Source of the DNA: an uncultured Bacilli bacterium
GTDB lineage: Bacteria; Bacillota_I; Bacilli_A; ML615J-28; CAG-313
Reading direction: 5' to 3'
Length of the DNA stretch: 64,000 nt
NCBI GenBank assembly: GCA_944326155.1
Contig: CALVCV010000004.1
Coordinates: forward strand, 1 to 64,000
Shown here: piece after piece, positions 1 to 8,401 of the stretch
How positions within the stretch are numbered: the first letter of the stretch is position 1
Layout of the letters: every line of letters starts with the position of its first letter
Program-made: the position numbers and the translations under genes
The notes under the pieces: model-generated
Databases searched by the model: none
What the model saw: only the letters and a program-made list of their open reading frames with translations
Told to the model about the DNA's origin: nothing

Positions 1-2
1 AC

Positions 3-29
3 CCCCGTTCAGTACAGAACTGAACAGGG
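3..29 (-). terminator. Inverted repeat at left edge, possible terminator of the LysM gene
   Basis: GTTCAGT and ACTGAAC (7-13 and 19-25) form a 7-bp stem with a 5-nt loop. CCC and GGG just outside can extend it past one mismatch. It lies downstream of the leftward LysM gene, but any T-run would be outside the window, so the role is uncertain. Confidence 0.3.
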
Positions 30-86
30 ATTTAATTAATTACTTTTTTGTGTCTACATTTACTTGACTATTTCATTGTAAAACAA

Positions 87-557
87 TTATCCTTTTTTTT
101 TGGTATTTCCCTTTCTTCTTGTGTTTTGATAGGGATATCTATAATAATTTGGATAATATCCATAATATGGATAAGGCATTCCATAATAAGAATGATAAGT
201 TGGATATTTTTTAATTTTTGATGGCTCTATTTGTTCTTGAGTAACTAAACTTTCATCTTTTTTTGGCGTTTTTGGTACTTCGCCCTCTATGATATTAGTA
301 TTTTCTTCCTTTTTTAAATAATCATCTAACTCTAATTTTGGATAATATTCTTCAATAAAAGGTTCAGTATTATCAAGCTCTGCTTGAATCATTTCGGGAA
401 TTTGCGGTAATCTTAGTTTTGTACCAGGAATTAGATGATCCCAATCTTTGATATGTTGATTGATTTTTATAATTTCTTCAACCGAAAGGCTATAAAGACC
501 AGCAATTTTTTCAATTTTTTCATTAACTCTTACAATATGTGTATTCATTAATTTCAT
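87..557 (-). CDS. LysM-domain spore-coat protein, SafA-like
   Basis: A 156-residue protein with one LysM peptidoglycan-binding module at about residues 4-51 (starting NTHIVRVNEK, ending GTKLRLP), an acidic/polar linker, and a tail rich in Tyr and Pro (YYGMPYPYYGYYPNYY) ending in basic residues. The N-terminal LysM plus Tyr/Pro-rich tail is the layout of SafA, the inner-coat organiser of Bacillus spores. SafA is usually longer, so this is a short version. It lies directly downstream of cotE on the same strand, which supports a coat role. The start is ambiguous: AGGGAG is 3 nt before the first ATG and 12 nt before the ATG at 548, and the latter aligns better with the family. LysM is clear; the SafA assignment is inferred from layout and neighbour. 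Confidence 0.7.
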   Translation of the reverse strand: MKLMNTHIVRVNEKIEKIAGLYSLSVEEIIKINQHIKDWDHLIPGTKLRLPQIPEMIQAELDNTEPFIEEYYPKLELDDYLKKEENTNIIEGEVPKTPKKDESLVTQEQIEPSKIKKYPTYHSYYGMPYPYYGYYPNYYRYPYQNTRRKGNTKKKG

Positions 558-570
558 TCACTCCCTAAAA

Positions 571-593
571 AAATCGTTGGACACCAACGATTT
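571..593 (-). terminator. Terminator hairpin after cotE
   Basis: A 10-bp stem (AAATCGTTGG/CCAACGATTT) with a 3-nt loop. Leftward transcripts continue into a T-run. It abuts the cotE stop and lies only about 13 nt before the LysM gene start, so that gene would need read-through past it or a promoter inside cotE. Confidence 0.75.
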
Positions 594-1106
594 TTAACTT
601 TCATTAATGAAATCTTCATTAATTTCGTTTTCAAAATTATCGATGGTATCAAATGTATCATTACAATTATATACGTTTACCATCATCTTCGTTTCACCGA
701 TAATTTCAGCAAGTGCATCGAATACAACTTCAACTTCAATATTGCCTTCTTTGATGCAAGCATTCGTACAAGTAGGTTGTTGTAATATTCTAACTATCAC
801 ATCTTTATGATCAGTTGTCGCATCACAAATAATATCCCTTACTTTAATGATGCCTTGATAGGTAGTTTTAGCACGGGCAACTTCGGTTTGCGTATTATTA
901 TTATATGCATACCATATATTGATCTCAAAGTTTCCAAATAATTCCACTTGCTTTTCATTTTGAGTAGCCTCAAATTCATGATTTATTACCCAACAACCTA
1001 AAACACTAAATGGTGGATTATTTGGAGTTATCGTTTCACAAATTCTAAATGTCTTACGACCTTTGGCAAGTACGGCTCTAGTAACAATCTCGCGAACTTC
1101 ACTCAT
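594..1106 (-). CDS. cotE: Outer spore coat morphogenetic protein CotE
   Basis: A 170-residue protein whose sequence follows Bacillus CotE along its length: it begins MSEVREIVTRAVLAKGRKTF and continues with the family blocks around SVLGCWVINHEF, INIWYAYNNNTQTEV, RILQQPTC and AEIIGETKM, with an acidic C-terminal tail. Bacillus CotE is about 180 residues and similarly acidic at its end. In Bacillus it encases the forespore and recruits outer-coat proteins. A strong ribosome-binding site (GAGGAGGG) precedes the ATG at a normal distance. Upstream lies an octamer matching the sigma-E -10 consensus. The extra Cys residues (TCTNACIKEG) could form cross-links, but that is inference. The gene marks the organism as a spore former or a recent descendant of one. 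Confidence 0.9.
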   Translation of the reverse strand: MSEVREIVTRAVLAKGRKTFRICETITPNNPPFSVLGCWVINHEFEATQNEKQVELFGNFEINIWYAYNNNTQTEVARAKTTYQGIIKVRDIICDATTDHKDVIVRILQQPTCTNACIKEGNIEVEVVFDALAEIIGETKMMVNVYNCNDTFDTIDNFENEINEDFINES

Positions 1107-1184
1107 CTATATCCCTCCTCAATAAAGTATATGAAAGGTTTTAGAAACTGGTGACAGAAAGATTTAATTTAAATGATACAGTAT

Positions 1185-1192
1185 ATTGTATG
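1185..1192 (-). promoter_or_regulatory. Candidate sigma-E-type -10 element of cotE
   Basis: Leftward, the sequence is CATACAAT, which fits the Bacillus sigma-E -10 consensus CATACANT. The -35 side is poor (a TAAATA stretch 11 nt upstream). It would give a 5' leader of roughly 70 nt. Bacillus cotE is driven by sigma-E and sigma-K. Confidence 0.35.
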
Positions 1193-1222
1193 CACAAGAC
1201 TGGTATTTAGCACCAATAGAAT

Positions 1223-1576
1223 TTAATTTATCTTTTTATGAAATTCAAAAAGTACAACGCCATCATGAATAATTAAATATTCTTCATCTAAGATTAAATC
1301 TCTTGCGTCAAACGCTTCAATATATAACTCTAGTCTTTCATTTTTATTTATAGTTTGAAAGATACCAATATAAGTATAGGACTTATTATAATAAGTTTTT
1401 GAACTTTCTAAATTTACTAAAGCCATTAGTTGAACTTCATCTTTTTGTTCTGGTAAAAATCTTTTATTTTCATCTAAAGTTTTGATTGTCCGATATGCTA
1501 TTACAACAATAATGGTGATTACCGCTAAAAAGGCAAGCGCTAAAATGAGTATAACAATGAAAATGATTTCATCCAT
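1223..1576 (-). CDS. Small single-pass membrane protein of unknown function
   Basis: A 117-residue protein with one hydrophobic segment at about residues 3-27 (IIFIVILILALAFLAVITII) and a soluble C-terminal domain of about 85 residues rich in Tyr, Glu and Leu. I chose the ATG at 1576 because GAGGG lies 5 nt upstream; the frame stays open to a GTG at 1591 that has no ribosome-binding site. No family recognised. It sits between the GH18 lipoprotein gene (25 nt upstream) and cotE on the same strand and may be co-transcribed with the former. Confidence 0.65.
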   Translation of the reverse strand: MDEIIFIVILILALAFLAVITIIVVIAYRTIKTLDENKRFLPEQKDEVQLMALVNLESSKTYYNKSYTYIGIFQTINKNERLELYIEAFDARDLILDEEYLIIHDGVVLFEFHKKIN

Positions 1577-1601
1577 TTTATCCCTCATCACATTATAAAA
1601 C

Positions 1602-4511
1602 TTACATATTCATAGCTGTATAAATTGCATTTATAATCGTATCTGAAGTATCTTCTGAATAACACCAACACATGATGCCAACTCCTTCCATACTTTCAGC
1701 ATATTGATATTTAGCGATAATTGCTTCGGCGCTATCATATGTTACAAAAATACCATCTACACTGCTATATAAATAAGAACCAACTAATTTATTTCCATCA
1801 TATTCTGTAAATTTTTGATATCTTCCTGTTTGAATTAAAGCTTCAATCGCATTACCATATAAGGTACCTGAGGCAAAAGAACCAGGAATACCACTAATTT
1901 GAATTAAATTTCCCGATATACCAAGATGTGGGTAAGCATTATCAATAAGCTGACCAGTTACTTTATAAGCCTTACCATAACCAGCACTACCAATAATAAT
2001 TTTTTCTCTTGATAAGCCTAATGAAGTAAGTCTTTGAACACCATAGTCACAGCCAAAATTATAACCTTTATCATACTTTGATTGATAAAGTGGTGAAAGA
2101 TGGGTTGTTACATCCGTTTTATTCATATCATAAGACATAATATTGATATAATCAACATATTGATTTAAGGTGACAAAATCAAAACGATCGCTAGTAGTAC
2201 CCCATGAAGATGCAGGCACAGCTGCGCTTAAAAAATAAGGACTACCATTAGCTGATTGTCTATTGGTCATTTCAGCACGTAAATCTTTCATTAAATTATT
2301 CATGCCTATCGCATCCACTTTAATATTACTAGAAACAGTTTCCCAGTCAATATCTACTCCATCAAAATTATATTCTTCAACTAAATTCATTAAATTATTA
2401 ACAAATTTTTGACGTAAAGTAGGACTTTCGGTAATGGTCATGAAGGCTTGACAAGTTGTTGAAGATACACCATTGACACATGCTATTATTCTTACATCAT
2501 TATTCTTTAAATCTTTTACTTCTTCTAAATAACTAGGATCACTTATTATGCATGTACCATCAGCTTTAGGTTCAATAAAAGAATAATAAATAATATCTAA
2601 AGTTTGTTTAGTTGTTTCAGAAAAAATTGTACCTTCTTTTTTATAACGATCATTATATTGTTTATACGCATACATCGCACCAGTAGAAAAATATGTTGCT
2701 ACAGGTGTAGATGGAAGTTCAGCAAATAATACAGGATCAACTGTTATATTTTTAGATTTTTCTTCAGTTGTACCATTTTTATGATGAATTTTAACACTAA
2801 TGGTAATAGTTTGTTGACGATGGGTTTGATAAACTTTCGAAATTCTACCAATTCCATTTTCAATCGTATATAATTTAGGATCAGATGAAGACCATTCAAA
2901 TGTAGCATCATTATTTTCTAAAACTAAGAAATCTTTGGTGTTTGAAGTTGCAATATCACTTACACAATCTAAAATTTGATTCGTGGCAATTTGACTATTA
3001 TCAAGAATCCATTCTACATATAAAGTAACAGGACCTGCAACAGTTGTAATAACATCACCATAACAATTTTCATTTGTATAAAAACCACCAAAAATATATC
3101 CAGTTTTTTTAGGTGTACCTAAAACAACCATTCCTTTATACATACCTTTAGAAAGTTGCTCATTTATTGCTACTACACCATCTAATGTACCACCATCAAG
3201 ATAAAACAATACTTCATATTCTTTATTTGCAATTAAGTCTGCTAATTTTTCTTCAGCCATCACTAATTTGTCAAGATTTGTTACATATACTTTGACATCT
3301 TCTTTTAAAGCATTATATTTATTTCTCACGTTAATAATGCTATCTTGATCACTAAAAGTAATTTCATCAACATTAGGCAAAGCATCAATTAAATTACTTA
3401 CAATACTTGCTTGCTCCTTATAAGTAGCAATCGTTTCAAGTTCTTCAATTTTTGTTTCTAAAGATATTAGTTTTTCTAATAAAGTAACATATGGTTTTGC
3501 CTCTTCATCTAGACGATTATACCAATTTCTAGCATTTGATACTTGTGCTTTATCATCTAATGTAACATCTTCTACATCAGGTAAAATAGCAATTAATTCA
3601 TCTACGTGTTGGGCATCTCCTTTTAAACTTTCAATGTGCTTAATAATTTCCATTTTTTCTTCGGCTGCAACCAATTTATCAAGATTTGTAACATAAGATT
3701 TTACTTCATCAGCAAGACGTCCATACTCATATCTAATTTTTTCTAATAGTTGTTTATCTGCAATTGTTAAATCTTCAATATTTGGTATACTATCAATCAT
3801 CTCAATAATTTCTACCGCTTTTTGCATATTACTTGCAATTTCTTCTAATACTAGCATTTGAGATTCTAGAATTTCTAATTTATCAAGATTTGTAATCGCT
3901 TGTTTTTGACTAGTCGTCAGTAAGTTGTACTTATTTCTTGCATCCTCTAATAAAGGTTTGTCATCAATGGTTAATTCACTAAAAGCTGGTAAATTATCAA
4001 TACATGTAATGACTTCTTGAATCTTTTTTTCTTCATCTTCTAAGGCTTGAATTTTAGATTCTAAATCGACTAATTTATTATAGTTTGTAACATAGTTTTT
4101 CGCACCTTGTGGTAGTTCATCATATTTATTTCTTACTTCTACTACTAACGCTTTATCAAATAACGTGATTTCTTCCACAAGTGGTAAATATTCAATACTT
4201 CTAATAACCGATTTGGCAAGATTTTGATATTCTTGTGTTTGCTTTAACACTTCAATGGTATTCATAGCTTCTTTCAATTTTTGATAATTAGTTACTTTTG
4301 ATTGATATACCTCTGGTAGGGCACTATATGAATACTGAATTTGAGTTACTTTCATATCATCATCTAAAGTAATCTCGTTTGGTAATTCTTCAATAGCTTG
4401 AATAATATTATTCACTTGTAATAAATATTTTTCTTCTTTATTTTCTTTACATGCTGTTAAGCCTATCATCAATACAAATAATAAAGAAAACGTGATTACA
4501 ATTTTTTTCAT
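1602..4511 (-). CDS. GH18-family lipoprotein with six helical repeats and an InlB-type repeat
   Basis: A 969-residue lipoprotein: signal peptide and lipobox LTAC with the acylated Cys near residue 21. About residues 30-440 hold six tandem repeats of roughly 70 residues, each with a core like ITLDDK..V..ARNKY...AKxYVTNLDKL. An InlB/Listeria-Bacteroides beta-grasp repeat follows (about 445-515), then an Ig-like segment (about 520-600), and a C-terminal glycoside hydrolase family 18 domain (about 625-969). GH18 is shown by DGVDIDWE, with D717, D720, D722 and catalytic-acid E724 matching DxxDxDxE. Related GH18 enzymes cut chitin or the glycan strand of peptidoglycan; next to coat genes, a role in spore or wall glycan turnover is plausible but inferred. 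The ATG has an AAGGGAAGGA ribosome-binding site. Confidence 0.88.
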   Translation of the reverse strand: MKKIVITFSLLFVLMIGLTACKENKEEKYLLQVNNIIQAIEELPNEITLDDDMKVTQIQYSYSALPEVYQSKVTNYQKLKEAMNTIEVLKQTQEYQNLAKSVIRSIEYLPLVEEITLFDKALVVEVRNKYDELPQGAKNYVTNYNKLVDLESKIQALEDEEKKIQEVITCIDNLPAFSELTIDDKPLLEDARNKYNLLTTSQKQAITNLDKLEILESQMLVLEEIASNMQKAVEIIEMIDSIPNIEDLTIADKQLLEKIRYEYGRLADEVKSYVTNLDKLVAAEEKMEIIKHIESLKGDAQHVDELIAILPDVEDVTLDDKAQVSNARNWYNRLDEEAKPYVTLLEKLISLETKIEELETIATYKEQASIVSNLIDALPNVDEITFSDQDSIINVRNKYNALKEDVKVYVTNLDKLVMAEEKLADLIANKEYEVLFYLDGGTLDGVVAINEQLSKGMYKGMVVLGTPKKTGYIFGGFYTNENCYGDVITTVAGPVTLYVEWILDNSQIATNQILDCVSDIATSNTKDFLVLENNDATFEWSSSDPKLYTIENGIGRISKVYQTHRQQTITISVKIHHKNGTTEEKSKNITVDPVLFAELPSTPVATYFSTGAMYAYKQYNDRYKKEGTIFSETTKQTLDIIYYSFIEPKADGTCIISDPSYLEEVKDLKNNDVRIIACVNGVSSTTCQAFMTITESPTLRQKFVNNLMNLVEEYNFDGVDIDWETVSSNIKVDAIGMNNLMKDLRAEMTNRQSANGSPYFLSAAVPASSWGTTSDRFDFVTLNQYVDYINIMSYDMNKTDVTTHLSPLYQSKYDKGYNFGCDYGVQRLTSLGLSREKIIIGSAGYGKAYKVTGQLIDNAYPHLGISGNLIQISGIPGSFASGTLYGNAIEALIQTGRYQKFTEYDGNKLVGSYLYSSVDGIFVTYDSAEAIIAKYQYAESMEGVGIMCWCYSEDTSDTIINAIYTAMNM

Positions 4512-4588
4512 TTTAATCCTTCCCTTCTTTCTTTTATTATAGCGAAATTTTTGGTTTTTTGCTATTTTTTTGCAATGACAATTTTTGC

Positions 4589-4618
4589 AAAAAAAATCCT
4601 ACCTTATAAGGTAGGATT
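4589..4618 (-). terminator. Terminator of the CNNM operon
   Basis: The stem AATCCTACC/GGTAGGATT overlaps the stop codon of the leftward gene, and a run of eight T follows in the leftward transcript (4589-4596). Confidence 0.8.
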
Positions 4619-5894
4619 ACTCTTCTTCGTCTTCATCTTGTTCTTGAACTTCAACTTTGACTTTACCCACACGCATACCTTCAACCGCTGTGATGGTAAC
4701 AATAAAATTTGCAAATTCAAAATGATCGCCAACTTCAGGAAATTTCTCTAAGATATCTGTGCACCAACCACCAACAGTTGTATACTCTGATTCAAAGTCA
4801 CGATCATCATAATCAACAAGTTCAAAAAAGTCATAGATATTCATATCACCATCTACTTCATAAAGATTTGGTGCAAGTTCGCGATAATCTAAAACTACTT
4901 CGTCGGTTTCATCAAAAATATCACCGACTAATTCTTCAACAATATCTTCAGCGGTTAAGATACCCATAAAACCACCAAATTCATCTACAACAATAGCAAG
5001 ATGTTGGTTTGTCTTTTTAAACTTGGTTAAAATATTGGATATGTGTTTAGTTTTATGCACATACATTGGCTCTGTTAACATAGAACGTAAATCAATTGCT
5101 TCACCATTTAAGATTTTCTTCATCAAATGGGTTGTATTTAAAATACCAATAACATGATCGATGTTATCTTCATAAACAGGAACTCTTGAATAGCGAAAGA
5201 TTTGAGGATTTTTTAAAATTTCTTCTTGATTATCATCAATGTCAATTGCAAAAACATCTACTCGTGGAATCATAATTTCATGTGCTGTCACATCTCTAAA
5301 ATCGATTGCAGAAATAATTAATTCTGCGTCATCTTCATTAATGACTCCTTCTTCTTCTAATTCTTCAGTTATGACATTTAGTTCATCATCAATTTCTGAT
5401 TCTTCAATATTTTTGGGTGTCCATGCTTTAGAAAGTAATTTAACAAATCTAGTAACTAAAAATGTTACAGGGAAAAAAATAAATTTAAAAATTTGAAATG
5501 GTTTCACATAAATTAAACTAAGAGACAAACTGAATTTATTAGCTAAAGCTTTAGGTAAAATTTCTCCAAAGATGAGTACTACGATTGTAGCAATTACTGT
5601 TGCCAATGTAGCTCCTAGTTCTTCTCCAAAATATGCAACAAAAATAAGCGTTGAAAGAGATGATACTGCAATGTTAACTAAATTATTACCAACTAAGATT
5701 GTTGACAAAGCTTCAGAAAAATTATTTACAATTTCCATTGCTTTAGTAGCTTTTTTATTACCTTCATTTATTTTTTTCTTAAGTTTAATTTTATTTACAC
5801 TCGAATAAGATATTTCACAAGAAGAAAAGAAAGCTGACAATATAATTAGAATTACAATTAAAATTATGAGGATAATTAGGATAGACGTTTTCAC
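4617..5894 (-). CDS. CNNM/CorC-type transporter with DUF21, CBS pair and CorC_HlyC domain
   Basis: A 425-residue membrane protein. It has an N-terminal DUF21/CNNM domain of about three to four membrane segments (residues 1-150, with SAFFSSCEISYSS and LVGNNLVNIAVSS), a CBS-domain pair at about 190-330 (HEIMIPRVDVFAID; DEFGGFMGILTAEDIVEELVG), and a C-terminal CorC_HlyC domain at about 345-415. The family (YhdP/MpfA, CorC, hemolysin C-like) exports Mg2+ or Co2+ using cytoplasmic nucleotide sensing. It starts with GTG: AGGAGG lies about 9 nt upstream, and the GTG overlaps the TAG stop of the preceding paralogue by one base, so the two are translationally coupled. The ion is not determinable here. 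Confidence 0.88.
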   Translation of the reverse strand: MKTSILIILIILIVILIILSAFFSSCEISYSSVNKIKLKKKINEGNKKATKAMEIVNNFSEALSTILVGNNLVNIAVSSLSTLIFVAYFGEELGATLATVIATIVVLIFGEILPKALANKFSLSLSLIYVKPFQIFKFIFFPVTFLVTRFVKLLSKAWTPKNIEESEIDDELNVITEELEEEGVINEDDAELIISAIDFRDVTAHEIMIPRVDVFAIDIDDNQEEILKNPQIFRYSRVPVYEDNIDHVIGILNTTHLMKKILNGEAIDLRSMLTEPMYVHKTKHISNILTKFKKTNQHLAIVVDEFGGFMGILTAEDIVEELVGDIFDETDEVVLDYRELAPNLYEVDGDMNIYDFFELVDYDDRDFESEYTTVGGWCTDILEKFPEVGDHFEFANFIVTITAVEGMRVGKVKVEVQEQDEDEEE

Positions 5895-6952
5895 TATTTA
5901 TTCCCTCCTTTTATTGATAATTCTTTTTGAGATTCACCAACAAGTTCTTCTAATACATCTTCCATTGTAACAATACCTATAAGTTCATTCATATCATTGT
6001 ACACAATAGCCATATGATTTTTTTTATTTTTAAAAATTTCAACCATTTCATTTAATGAAGTATAGTCTTTTACTTTAATTACATCAGATATAGATTGTTT
6101 TAAAGCAAATTTTTTTGAATTAATAGCTAATTTTAAAAATTTACGAATATTTAAAATACCTACAATATTATCAGGATTATCAATATAAACTGGAATTCTA
6201 GAAAATTTAATATCGTTAATACTTTTTAATATTTCATTTCTTGATAAACTATTATAATTAAGAGATATAATATTTTCTTTTTTTGTCAGTATACTTTTAA
6301 GCGTAATATCGTTAAAATCAACTGCTGCTTGTATGATATCACTTTCTTCACCATCAATTAATCCTTCTTCTTCACCATAAACTACTATATCTTTAAATTC
6401 ATCTTCAGTTAATGTAGTCGAATTATCTTTAATGCGAAAAATTTTTTTGAATAACCATAGCACAAAATTAAAAATTAACATAATGGGATAAGTTATAACA
6501 TATGTAATAACTAATGGATAACTTAAGATTTGTGCTAATTTATCTGAATTAGCTTTGGCAATATTTTTGGGAATAATTTCTCCAAACATAAATACTACAA
6601 CTGTCATAACAATCGTAGATACTGTGGTTGCAATACTTTCATTATTTATCAAACTTAGTGCAATTAAAGTAGCAATTGAGGATGATGTAATATTTACAAT
6701 ATTATTGCCAACTAAAATAGAAATAAGTGATTGATCATACTTTTTTAAAATTTTTAATGTCAATTTTGCACTTTTTTTACCATTTTCAGCTTTTATTTTC
6801 AATCTTACACGATTACAGCATGTAAGCGCTGTTTCTACAGCTGAAAAAAATGCACTGCCTATTATTAATAAAACAATTACACCAATGAGCGGTAAACGAT
6901 TTGTATTATTAACTAAATAAAAAAATTTCGATAAGGGGACCAGCGGATCCAT
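5894..6952 (-). CDS. CNNM/DUF21-CBS transporter lacking the CorC_HlyC domain
   Basis: A 352-residue paralogue of the downstream gene: DUF21/CNNM membrane domain (GSAFFSAVETALTCCNRVRL; LVGNNIVNITSSS) followed by a CBS pair (SIDxVxxI... VYNDMNELIGIVTMEDVLEE). It stops just after the second CBS domain (ELVGESQKELSIKGGNK) and so lacks the C-terminal CorC_HlyC domain. The start is placed at 6952 (MDPLVPL): the frame is open to 7033, but a TTGACT/TATAAT promoter lies inside that extension, so the first 27 codons cannot all be translated from it. GAAGGAG lies about 14 nt upstream of the ATG. It may form a heteromer with the full-length partner (inference). Confidence 0.82.
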   Translation of the reverse strand: MDPLVPLSKFFYLVNNTNRLPLIGVIVLLIIGSAFFSAVETALTCCNRVRLKIKAENGKKSAKLTLKILKKYDQSLISILVGNNIVNITSSSIATLIALSLINNESIATTVSTIVMTVVVFMFGEIIPKNIAKANSDKLAQILSYPLVITYVITYPIMLIFNFVLWLFKKIFRIKDNSTTLTEDEFKDIVVYGEEEGLIDGEESDIIQAAVDFNDITLKSILTKKENIISLNYNSLSRNEILKSINDIKFSRIPVYIDNPDNIVGILNIRKFLKLAINSKKFALKQSISDVIKVKDYTSLNEMVEIFKNKKNHMAIVYNDMNELIGIVTMEDVLEELVGESQKELSIKGGNK

Positions 6953-7001
6953 ATTTTTTTCTTCAACTCCTTCATGCATATAAAAATATATACACTCATC
7001 A

Positions 7002-7029
7002 ATTATAACAAAAAAGAAAAAATAGTCAA
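7002..7029 (-). promoter_or_regulatory. Sigma-A-type promoter of the CNNM operon
   Basis: Leftward TTGACT (7024-7029), 16-bp spacer, TATAAT (7002-7007). It drives the two tandem CNNM genes and decides the start of the first one. Confidence 0.75.
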
Positions 7030-7080
7030 ACATATTGTAAACATTAAATAATAAAAAGTAAAAAATTTATGCATTTTTTT

Positions 7081-7108
7081 TTGCATATTTTCATAATTTT
7101 AGTATAAT
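7081..7108 (+). promoter_or_regulatory. Sigma-A-type promoter of the ZIP transporter
   Basis: TTGCAT (7081-7086), 16-bp spacer, TATAAT (7103-7108), 24 nt before the ATG. No palindromic metal-responsive operator was seen around it. Confidence 0.7.
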
Positions 7109-7132
7109 GAAATATATAACAAAGAGGTTTTT

Positions 7133-7981
7133 ATGAATATTTTATTATCAATTTGTATAACAACTTTTATTTCCGGTGTAATAGGCACAGGATTTGGAGG
7201 TTTAATAGGTGCTCTTTTCAAAAGAAATTCAGATCGAACGGTTTCTTTACTATTAAGTTTTGCAGGAGGCGTAATGACAAGCATTGTTTGCTTTGATTTA
7301 TTGCAAGATGCAATTCACCCAGCTAAAAATATTGATATTAACATTTTTATTGTAATAGCAGGATTATTTGCAGGCTATATTGTTGTTTTCTTATTAAATT
7401 ATTTTATTGATAAAAAAACAGCTCCTCAAGTAAATAAACCACATGATCACCCAAAGACTGCAGATGACTTAGATGAACTTATTCATGCTGATCATTTTAA
7501 TACACATAAAAGTAATAATGATTCTAAAGCTTCCCTTTTTGCTGCAGGTATTATTATGGTTTGTGCAATTGCCCTTCATAATATTCCAGAAGGTATGACG
7601 ATTGGTGCATCAGCTGTTAATTCCAATAGTGCTTTAAATAGCAGTGCCCTTGCCCTTGCGGTACTGATTGGACTACATAACATACCAGAAGGAATGGCTA
7701 TTAGTGTTCCTTTAATTAGTGGGGGAATGCAAAAGTTAAAAGCCGTTTTATTAACTGCTCTTTCCGGTTTACCAACCGTTTTTGGTGCTTTAATTGGTTA
7801 CTGGATTGGTGATGTTGGTCCCCTTGGCTTATCGCTTTCTTTGAGTTTTGCAAGTGGTGCAATGTTATATGTCGTTTTTGGCGAAATTATTCCGCAAGCA
7901 TTATTAATGCATAGGTCTAAATCCCCAGCTTTTGCTGTAATCATCGGTTTAATTGTTGGACTTATAATTATTTATATTTAA
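7133..7981 (+). CDS. ZIP family divalent metal transporter
   Basis: A 282-residue polytopic membrane protein of the ZIP family (GufA/ZupT type), which moves Zn2+ and related metals into the cytoplasm. Two copies of the metal-site motif HNIPEG are present: H149-G154 and H182-G187, in the two helices that form the binuclear metal centre. A His/Asp-rich cytoplasmic loop (HDHPKTADDLDELIHADHF, about residues 103-121) lies between helices 3 and 4, as is usual for ZIPs. Length fits the family. AGAGG precedes the ATG. It is a single-gene unit with its own promoter and terminator, divergent from the CNNM pair. Substrate specificity cannot be read from sequence. Confidence 0.92.
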   Translation: MNILLSICITTFISGVIGTGFGGLIGALFKRNSDRTVSLLLSFAGGVMTSIVCFDLLQDAIHPAKNIDINIFIVIAGLFAGYIVVFLLNYFIDKKTAPQVNKPHDHPKTADDLDELIHADHFNTHKSNNDSKASLFAAGIIMVCAIALHNIPEGMTIGASAVNSNSALNSSALALAVLIGLHNIPEGMAISVPLISGGMQKLKAVLLTALSGLPTVFGALIGYWIGDVGPLGLSLSLSFASGAMLYVVFGEIIPQALLMHRSKSPAFAVIIGLIVGLIIIYI

Positions 7982-7988
7982 AAATTAA

Positions 7989-8020
7989 AAAAGTATAAAC
8001 GTAAAAGTTTATACTTTTTT
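7989..8020. terminator. Bidirectional terminator between the ZIP gene and a small convergent gene
   Basis: A 10-bp stem AAGTATAAAC/GTTTATACTT (7991-8000 with 8007-8016) flanked by an A-run on the left and a T-run on the right, so it works in both directions. Confidence 0.8.
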
Positions 8021-8050
8021 TCAAAAATAAATTAGCAACTTTTATTTTTG

Positions 8051-8230
8051 TTAATTATTACAAGAACTGCTATCTTCCTGTAACGTCTTTTTACAATTTT
8101 TTAGCATTTGGTCCATTGAATCACTAACATTTTTCATCAGTTTATCAATTTTTTGCTTATTAGAGACAATCAACCATGCACTTAAAACTGTCATTGCTCC
8201 AGCCGCGAATGGAACGATCGATGATTTCAT
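8051..8230 (-). CDS. Small membrane protein, unknown function
   Basis: A 59-residue protein (MKSSIVPFAAGAMTVLSAWL...) with one membrane segment at about residues 5-23, then a polar, probably helical stretch and a Cys-containing tail (LKNCKK, SSSCNN). The start is the ATG at 8230, 8 nt after AGAGG; the frame continues to a GTG at 8239 that overlaps that site. The layout resembles YtxH-like small membrane proteins but I do not claim membership. It has its own promoter and shares the bidirectional terminator with the ZIP gene. Confidence 0.6.
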   Translation of the reverse strand: MKSSIVPFAAGAMTVLSAWLIVSNKQKIDKLMKNVSDSMDQMLKNCKKTLQEDSSSCNN

Positions 8231-8265
8231 TTTTGTCACCTCTTTGACTAAAGTAGCATAAGTAG

Positions 8266-8294
8266 ATTTTATCTGTCTAGTTAATAGTTCTAAA
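8266..8294 (-). promoter_or_regulatory. Candidate promoter of the 59-aa membrane protein
   Basis: Leftward TTTAGA (8289-8294), 17-bp spacer, TAAAAT (8266-8271), about 35 nt upstream of the start. I see nothing else in the roughly 170-nt gap up to 8401. Confidence 0.45.
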
Positions 8295-8401
8295 CAAAGG
8301 GAATATTATATGTTCTCCTAATAACGAATCAAGATACTTTCTTTATGCAATATTATTATGTAAAATTTTTTTCTTCATCATACAAAAAACTTTTACCAAT
8401 A

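Noticed and set aside
1125-1153. Sigma-K-like match CACC-N16-CATATACTT upstream of cotE
   Set aside because: One mismatch in the -10, and the start site would fall inside the cotE ribosome-binding site, so it could not give a translatable transcript.
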